10,410 nt of DNA, taken from contig JAAYBE010000008.1 of the NCBI GenBank assembly GCA_012719015.1, positions 1 to 10,410 of the forward strand, in the 5' to 3' direction. Each line of letters begins with the position of its first letter. Position 1 is the first letter of the stretch. Under the pieces are notes generated by a model. It searched no databases, had not been told where the DNA came from, and worked only from the letters and a program-made list of their open reading frames with translations. The position numbers and the translations under genes are program-made. Of this stretch, positions 6,508-10,410 are shown piece after piece. This DNA comes from Actinomycetota bacterium (lineage in GTDB: Bacteria > Actinomycetota > Thermoleophilia > UBA2241).

Positions 6508-6530
6508 GGGTGACGCCTGGCTGGGTGACG
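6508..6530. repeat. Direct repeat GGGTGACG, two copies 15 nt apart
   Basis: Identical 8-mers occur at 6508-6515 and 6523-6530, in the trpB2 5' untranslated region just upstream of its ribosome site. They could be a binding site or part of the leader RNA fold. The repeat is short enough to be chance. Confidence 0.4.
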
Positions 6531-6554
6531 TGAGGTGCGTGGCGTGATCGATGT

Positions 6555-6587
6555 GTCGTCCGGTTCCGTGGCGGGGGACGGGACGAC
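6555..6587 (-). promoter_or_regulatory. Hairpin C in the trpB2 leader
   Basis: On the minus strand GTCGTCC (6581-6587) pairs with GGACGAC (6555-6561), and an inner CCGT/ACGG pairing is possible. It lies between hairpin B and the trpB2 ribosome site. There is no T-run after it, so whether it terminates transcription or only shapes the leader RNA is open. Confidence 0.4.
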
Positions 6588-6608
6588 CGACAGCGGTGCG
6601 GTGGGGGT

Positions 6609-6623
6609 GTGGGCCGAGCCCAC
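6609..6623 (-). promoter_or_regulatory. Hairpin B in the trpB2 leader
   Basis: GTGGGC-TCG-GCCCAC is a 6-bp stem with a 3-nt loop. Its 3' arm region (6610-6615, GGCCCA) can instead pair with TGGGCC at 6659-6664, which contains the second Trp codon of the leader peptide. The two pairings exclude each other, as expected for an attenuator switch. Confidence 0.5.
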
Positions 6624-6640
6624 GCAGGTGTCAGAAGACG

Positions 6641-6657
6641 GGCGCGCTACGCGCGCC
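6641..6657 (-). promoter_or_regulatory. Hairpin A overlapping the end of the Trp leader peptide
   Basis: GGCGCGC-GTA-GCGCGCC is a perfect 7-bp stem that starts in the last Trp codon, with the TAG stop at the loop. The bases after it, CGTCTTCTG, are the most T-rich in the leader, so it could act as the attenuator. Its first arm can also pair with CGCGCC at 6677-6682, just before the first clustered Trp codon, which places the first two Trp codons and part of the third in the loop of the alternative structure. Confidence 0.55.
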
Positions 6658-6766
6658 AGGCCCAGAGACGCCAGCCGGCGCGGATCCCGACGCAGAGGTC
6701 GAGCGACGCCGGTGCGGTGCCCGGCGCTGAGGTGCGGCTGCGACGGTGGCTGGCGTGGGCGGTCAT
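6647..6766 (-). CDS. Trp-rich leader peptide of trpB2 (39 aa)
   Basis: This small ORF reads from the ATG at 6764-6766 to the TAG at 6647-6649. It ends W-R-L-W-A-W-R-A, so three of its last eight residues are Trp (codons at 6671-6673, 6662-6664 and 6656-6658), and there is no Trp earlier in the peptide. The rest is basic and low in hydrophobic residues (M-T-A-H-A-S-H-R-R-S-R...), with no domain. An extended -10 promoter lies just upstream and would put the start about 3 nt from the 5' end, so translation would be nearly leaderless. Leaderless small ORFs are common in actinobacteria. The stop is 154 nt before trpB2, and the gap is filled with alternative hairpins. By the established logic of amino-acid attenuators, ribosome stalling at the Trp codons would couple charged tRNA-Trp to trpB2 expression. 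No other in-frame start lies between the ATG and the Trp cluster; an ATG at 6776-6778 overlaps the promoter. Confidence 0.7.
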   Translation of the reverse strand: MTAHASHRRSRTSAPGTAPASLDLCVGIRAGWRLWAWRA

Positions 6767-6776
6767 GATGCGCGGC

Positions 6777-6785
6777 ATGGTATCA
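6777..6785 (-). promoter_or_regulatory. Extended -10 promoter of the trpB2 leader transcript
   Basis: The minus strand reads TGATACCAT, an exact fit to TGn-TAnnnT. A start near 6769-6770 would place the leader ATG within a few nucleotides of the RNA end. No -35 hexamer is evident. It shares the extended -10 form with the M28-like gene promoter (TGATAGGAT). It sits about 34 nt beyond the stop of the upstream REC-EAL gene, so trpB2 has its own promoter. Confidence 0.55.
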
Positions 6786-6818
6786 CACGGGCGCGGCGGC
6801 GGCCAGGGTCCCGCGGCC

Positions 6819-8516
6819 TCACTCGGGGGTCACCGTCTCCAGCGGCGGGTACGCCTCGCGCAGCGGCGTGTCCGCGTTGGGGAGGCCGAACAGGAAGCCC
6901 TGGCCGTGCGAGACGCCGATGTCACGGAGGGTGTCGAGCTGCCGGCGGGTCTCAATGCCCTCGGCGATGAGGGTGACAGCCGCTTCTCGGCAGAAGTCAC
7001 GCAGCGTGCGCACCAGACGTTGCTTGACGATCGAGTTGTCCACGCCGCGGATGAGGGAGATGTCGAGCTTGATGAAGTCGGGCTCGATCTCGACCATCGT
7101 CTGCAGGCCGGCGTATCCGGCGCCGGCGTCATCGACGGCGACCCGGAAGCCGTGGGCGCGCAGTTGATGCACGACCTCGCGCATGCGGTCGAAGTCGTCG
7201 ATCACGCTGTTCTCGGTGATCTCTATGACCGTGAGGCCGCGCTGCGAGGACTTGACGCCCTCCACGAACTCCTGCACGAAGCTTCCGCCGCGGGAGTGCA
7301 GGAACATGGTGGCGGGCTCCGTGTTCACGAAGCGCAGGCGGCCAGGCGGCAGGTCGCTGCCCGCCTCACAGGCCGCGCGTCGGCAGAGCCGGTCCAATTC
7401 GTCCACCCGCCCTTCGCCGCGGGCGACCTCGAAGAGCGCGTCCGGCCGGTGCAGCTCGCTCTGCCGCGGCCCGCGGGCCAGCAACTCGAACCCGATGGCG
7501 GTGAAGTCGTCCAGGCTCACGATGGGATGGAAGATGCAGCTCAGCAGCCCGTCCGCCATGATCGCTTCGAACTCGTGGCGCAGACGGGCGCGGATCTCGT
7601 CGCGCTCGACCTCGATGGATCTGGTGGCGCGGGCGATGGCGTCGAGCAGGGCTCGTTTGAAGCGGATCTTCGGGGATTGCGTCAAACGGGACGACCCGAT
7701 GAAGACGTCGACCTGGCCGAGCATCGGGTTCTCCAGCTCGGTCTCCAGCCTGCTCGACAGATGCTGCTGGAGGCGTCGCTTGACGACGAGGAGGTCCTCC
7801 TCGGCGACGAACCCCGAGTCGCGTGAAGGAGACAGGACGATGAGGAAGGCATCGCCGAGACTGGAGACCGAGACGAAGTCCTCGTCGCGGATGAGATCAC
7901 CACGCGCCTGCTCGAGGCATTCGCCGACGACCCGGTACACGTCATCGACCACCTCGAAGCCCTGCAGTTGCTCCAGCGTCTGGATGCCGCTCAGGCTCAC
8001 GTACACCAGCCCCAGTTGTCCGTGGTCGAACAGCATCCGTTGCACCTCGACCTGGGTGCTGGCCAATGTGGGGAGGCCGGTGACGTCGTCACGGTGGACG
8101 CTGGTCTCGCGCAGCACGTCGGTGATGGTCTCGAGCAGATGATCAGGCTGGAACGGCTTCGTGATGTAGCCCGAGGCCCCGGAGCGATGGGCCTGCAGCA
8201 TGTGCGAGAGCTCGGCGCGGGCGGTCAGGAAGACCACCGGGATGTCCTTGGTGTAACCGAACTGCAGCTCACGACAGACCTGGTGGCCGTCCATGCCGGG
8301 CATGGTGACGTCCAGGAGGATCAGATGGGGGTGCCCGGTGAAGGCGATCTCCAGGCCCTGCTCGCCGGTGAGCGCCGTGAGGACCTCGTATCCTGCGGTG
8401 GTCAGGATGGCGGCGACAGTGGCGACGAGGTCGCCGTCGTCGTCTATCACCAGTATCCGAAGCCGTTCCTCCGGCACTGTCTCCCCCGAAAGCGCGAGCG
8501 TGCGGGTCCACGACAT
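6819..8516 (-). CDS. Response regulator with degenerate GGDEF and intact EAL domain
   Basis: A 565-residue protein from the ATG at 8514-8516. A TTG at 8535-8537 and a GTG at 8475-8477, preceded by GGGGGAG, are alternatives; the GTG start would begin right at the REC domain. The REC domain (about 20-140) keeps the acidic pocket (IDDD, 24-27), phospho-acceptor D69 in LLDVTMPGMDG, T98 and K120. The GGDEF-like domain (about 143-300) starts DVTGLP but its signature reads SLGDAF (219-224), so it should not make c-di-GMP. The EAL domain (about 315-560) keeps the metal and substrate residues: E344 (ELL for EAL), N398, E432, D462-D463, K483, E519 and Q539, so it is probably an active c-di-GMP phosphodiesterase. 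It is soluble, and its input is phosphorylation by a kinase not in this window. It lies upstream of trpB2 on the same strand but is likely transcribed separately. Confidence 0.93.
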   Translation of the reverse strand: MSWTRTLALSGETVPEERLRILVIDDDGDLVATVAAILTTAGYEVLTALTGEQGLEIAFTGHPHLILLDVTMPGMDGHQVCRELQFGYTKDIPVVFLTARAELSHMLQAHRSGASGYITKPFQPDHLLETITDVLRETSVHRDDVTGLPTLASTQVEVQRMLFDHGQLGLVYVSLSGIQTLEQLQGFEVVDDVYRVVGECLEQARGDLIRDEDFVSVSSLGDAFLIVLSPSRDSGFVAEEDLLVVKRRLQQHLSSRLETELENPMLGQVDVFIGSSRLTQSPKIRFKRALLDAIARATRSIEVERDEIRARLRHEFEAIMADGLLSCIFHPIVSLDDFTAIGFELLARGPRQSELHRPDALFEVARGEGRVDELDRLCRRAACEAGSDLPPGRLRFVNTEPATMFLHSRGGSFVQEFVEGVKSSQRGLTVIEITENSVIDDFDRMREVVHQLRAHGFRVAVDDAGAGYAGLQTMVEIEPDFIKLDISLIRGVDNSIVKQRLVRTLRDFCREAAVTLIAEGIETRRQLDTLRDIGVSHGQGFLFGLPNADTPLREAYPPLETVTPE

Positions 8517-8600
8517 TGTTCGCCCGCGCCCGCACAAGTCCTATCGGCAGGGGTGGTTTCTGGGATTAGTCAGGCGTGTCTCTCCCAGTCGCGGGGCAGG

Positions 8601-8606
8601 TAGACT
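8601..8606 (+). promoter_or_regulatory. Possible -10 element for the ureohydrolase-nitrilase operon
   Basis: TAGACT fits TAnnnT and would start transcription near 8613, about 26 nt before the ATG at 8639 and upstream of its GGGAGG. I see no good -35 or TGn extension. The 122-bp gap 8517-8638 is divergent, and I could not identify a convincing promoter for the REC-EAL gene on the other strand. Confidence 0.35.
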
Positions 8607-8638
8607 GACGGGACGGCCATCGAAACAGGGAGGCGTCG

Positions 8639-9589
8639 ATGAAGGGACATGGCCCGGAGACTGACGGGCTCTCGCCGCGGATCGCCGGGGTCACCACCTT
8701 CCTCAGGTTGCCGCACATGACCCAGTACGACGGCGTCGACGTGGTGATCGTAGGACTCCCTTTCGACACCGGGCTCGCGGTGCGCAGTGGAGCCCGGTTC
8801 GGGCCGCGCGCCGTGCGCGAAGCCTCCCTCACCCTCCACCCGGCCTACAATCCCGCCCAGCGTGTCTCGGTCTTCGATCGCCTCTCGGTGATCGACGCCG
8901 GCGACGCACGGCTGGTGGCGGGCTTCACCGATCGCAGCCTCGTCGCCATGCAGACCGCGCTGGCGCAGGTGCACGATGCGGGCGCGGTGCCGCTGGGGAT
9001 CGGGGGCGACCACACGGTCACGCTGGCGGAACTCCGTGCGGCGGCGGAGAGATACGGACCGTTGGCGCTCCTGCACTTCGGGGCGCACACCGACTGCCTG
9101 GATGAGAGCGGCGGCGAGCGGCAGATCCACAGCACGGTGATCCGCCGCGCTGCGGAGGAGGGCGTGATCGACGCGTCGCGCTCCGCCCTCTTCGGCATGC
9201 GTGGCGGCCTCGACCTGCCGGACGAGTACGAGCAGGCGCGGGCGCTCGGCTTCACGGTCGTACCGTGGGACGATCTCGCACAGCTCGGCACCGGCGCGGT
9301 CGCGGCGGCTGTGGACGAGATCGGCTCCGGCAAGGCGTTCGTCACCGTCGACGTCGACTTCTTCGATCCGGGGTTCGCACCAGCGGTCAGCACGCCCGAG
9401 GTGGGCGGGCCGACCTCGGCCCAGGCGCTGGCGCTCATCCGCGGGTGTCGCGGGCTCGATCTGGCCGGCGCCGACGTGGTCGAGGTCGTACCCGAGCTGG
9501 ACAGCAGTCACCTCACCGGCACGGTCGCGGCCACGGTCGCCTATGAGCTCCTGTCGCTGATGGCGTGTTCGAGGCAGGCCTGCGGATGA
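8639..9589 (+). CDS. Agmatinase/ureohydrolase-family protein with an altered metal site
   Basis: A 316-residue protein of the arginase/agmatinase superfamily. GGGAGG (8628-8633) sits 5 nt before the ATG. Family motifs are GGDHT (122-126), H-F-G-A-H-T-D (146-152), VTVDVDFFDPGFAP (235-248), STPEVGG (251-257) and DVVEVVPELD (279-288). These enzymes hydrolyse guanidino compounds to urea plus an amine using two Mn ions. The ligands H125, H150, D152, D238 and D240 are present, but the first Asp of the DAHxD motif, which bridges both metals in arginase, is Gly148 (codon GGG at 9080-9082). Either the enzyme works with altered metal binding or it is inactive. His164 in QIHST matches the conserved His of the agmatinase DHGT segment. 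Its stop overlaps the start of the nitrilase gene by 4 bp (ATGA), so the two are coupled. The substrate could be agmatine, guanidinobutyrate or another guanidine; sequence alone does not decide. Confidence 0.88.
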   Translation: MKGHGPETDGLSPRIAGVTTFLRLPHMTQYDGVDVVIVGLPFDTGLAVRSGARFGPRAVREASLTLHPAYNPAQRVSVFDRLSVIDAGDARLVAGFTDRSLVAMQTALAQVHDAGAVPLGIGGDHTVTLAELRAAAERYGPLALLHFGAHTDCLDESGGERQIHSTVIRRAAEEGVIDASRSALFGMRGGLDLPDEYEQARALGFTVVPWDDLAQLGTGAVAAAVDEIGSGKAFVTVDVDFFDPGFAPAVSTPEVGGPTSAQALALIRGCRGLDLAGADVVEVVPELDSSHLTGTVAATVAYELLSLMACSRQACG

Positions 9590-10410
9590 ACCCGTGCTGT
9601 GGGGACGGTGGCGAAGCTCCGCTCGGCGTGACGGGCGGGGCGCCCGGGCACGTCCTGCGGGTCGCCTGCGTGCAGATGAACACGCGCGACGACGTGGCCG
9701 CCAACGTGCGCGTCGCCCAAGAGTCTGTCGAGGTCGCGGCCGACCAGGGCGCCCGCCTCGTCGTACTGCCCGAGACCTGGTTCTTCAAGGGCGACGCGGA
9801 GGGCATCGTCGCGACGGCGGAGGGGCCGGAGGGCCCGTCGAACCGGGCGCTGGCGGCCGTGGCGGCGCGGCGCGGCGTCTGGCTGCTCGCCGGGTCCGTC
9901 TACGAGCCCGCGTCCGGCGACCTCGTCCACAACGCATCGGCGCTGTTCGACCCGGCTGGACGCCTGCGCGCCGTGTACCGCAAGATCCACCTCTTCGACG
10001 CGACGACGACCACGGCGGCGTACCGCGAGTCCGAGGAGGTCGCCCCGGGCGCGGCGATCGTCACCGCCGACGTGGACACCGCCGACGGCGTCCGCGTCCG
10101 TCTCGGGCTGACCATCTGCTACGATCTCCGCTTCCCGGGCCTGTACAGCTCGCTGGCGCTGCGTGGCGCCCAGGTGCTGTGCGTGCCCTCCGCCTTCACG
10201 GCCCAGACCGGAGCGGCGCACTGGGAGGTGCTGCTGCGCGCCCGGGCGATCGAGAACGGCTGCTTCGTGGTCGCCCCGAACCAGGTGGGCGAGCATCTGC
10301 CGGGGCGGGACTGCTACGGCAACAGCATGATCGTCGATCCGTGGGGCGTGGTCCTCGCGCGTCTCGTCGGCGGGGTCGGTGTCTGCGTGGCCGACCTCGA
10401 TCTGGCGCGG
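9586..10410 (+). CDS. Nitrilase-superfamily amidase, NIT1/omega-amidase-like (3' end beyond window)
   Basis: The frame is open from the ATG at 9586 to the window end, giving 275 residues without a stop. The ATG overlaps the ureohydrolase TGA as ATGA, which implies translational coupling. The catalytic triad of the carbon-nitrogen hydrolase superfamily is visible: E63 (LPETW), K133 (YRKIHLFD) and C178 (TICYDLRFP). The additional Glu is E214 (AHWEVLLRARAIEN), and the typical YGNSMIVDPWG block is at 244-254. The wording KIHLFD/CYDLRFP and the AHWE stretch place it with NIT1-type deaminated-glutathione and omega-amidases rather than N-carbamoylputrescine amidase. The N-terminal ~22 residues, with two adjacent Cys, precede the domain and are unusual; a GTG at about 9628 could be a later start. 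It should hydrolyse a small linear amide to acid plus ammonia. Pairing with a ureohydrolase suggests guanidino-amide or polyamine-related nitrogen recovery, which is inference. Confidence 0.9.
   Translation, partial: MNPCCGDGGEAPLGVTGGAPGHVLRVACVQMNTRDDVAANVRVAQESVEVAADQGARLVVLPETWFFKGDAEGIVATAEGPEGPSNRALAAVAARRGVWLLAGSVYEPASGDLVHNASALFDPAGRLRAVYRKIHLFDATTTTAAYRESEEVAPGAAIVTADVDTADGVRVRLGLTICYDLRFPGLYSSLALRGAQVLCVPSAFTAQTGAAHWEVLLRARAIENGCFVVAPNQVGEHLPGRDCYGNSMIVDPWGVVLARLVGGVGVCVADLDLAR

Noticed and set aside
6776..6778. Upstream ATG as start of the Trp leader peptide
   Set aside because: It overlaps the predicted -10 element, so a transcript from that promoter would not contain it. It could be used only if transcription starts farther upstream.
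6493..6818. T-box riboswitch upstream of trpB2
   Set aside because: I found no T-box consensus bulge or specifier-loop architecture, whereas a Trp-coding leader ORF with competing hairpins is directly visible.
6609..7826. Plus-strand frame of 405 codons opposite the REC-EAL gene and trpB2 leader
   Set aside because: It is antisense to clear REC/EAL motifs, has no ribosome site and has a composition typical of a complementary frame.
9586..10410. N-carbamoylputrescine amidase (AguB) as the nitrilase identity
   Set aside because: It is tempting beside an agmatinase-like gene, but the KIHLFD and CYDLRFP wording and the AHWE block fit NIT1/omega-amidase types better.
1..10410. CRISPR arrays, tRNA/rRNA genes, insertion sequences or attachment sites
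   Set aside because: No regularly spaced repeats, tRNA cloverleaf, transposase or integrase frame, or flanking target duplications were seen on either strand.

Overview
This GC-rich window has G or C in most third codon positions, short intergenic gaps, frequent GTG/TTG/CTG start options and terminator-like hairpins without T-tracts. That fits a high-GC actinobacterium. A deep or uncultured lineage (for example Coriobacteriia/OPB41-like) is possible, but this is only an impression from the gene set. I see no mobile element, CRISPR array, rRNA or tRNA.

Layout. (1) 3-677 (+): the 3' part of an Ala/Glu/Pro/Val-rich low-complexity protein with a duplicated basic helical module. (2) 678-766: a convergent gap packed with three perfect hairpins. 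(3) 759-2543 (-): a membrane protein with an M28 aminopeptidase-like domain whose metal site is largely lost. (4) 2544-2763: a divergent promoter region. (5) 2764-4197 (+): a two-TM HAMP sensor histidine kinase relative that lacks the phospho-accepting His and intact ATP-lid motifs, closely followed by (6) 4208-4984 (+), a Cof-type HAD phosphatase. (7) 4985-5051: a convergent terminator containing a perfect 38-bp inverted repeat. (8) 5128-6492 (-): a TrpB2-type tryptophan synthase beta chain. (9) 6493-6818: its 326-nt upstream region, which encodes a previously unlisted 39-residue leader peptide ending W-R-L-W-A-W-R-A, followed by mutually exclusive hairpins. (10) 6819-8516 (-): a REC-GGDEF(degenerate)-EAL regulator. 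(11) 8639-9589 (+): an agmatinase/ureohydrolase-family protein lacking a bridging metal ligand, overlapping by 4 bp with (12) a NIT1-like nitrilase-superfamily amidase that runs off the window end.

Two things stand out. First, the trpB2 upstream region looks like a tryptophan attenuator: an extended -10 promoter, a near-leaderless small ORF with three Trp codons among its last eight sense codons, and alternative RNA pairings. This ties the TrpB2 enzyme to tryptophan supply. Second, several proteins keep their fold signatures but have lost catalytic residues: the M28 domain, the histidine kinase, the GGDEF domain and the ureohydrolase. The first two are divergently transcribed from one shared region, which suggests a membrane sensing pair of pseudoenzymes. 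By contrast, the EAL phosphodiesterase, HAD, TrpB2 and nitrilase active sites look essentially intact.
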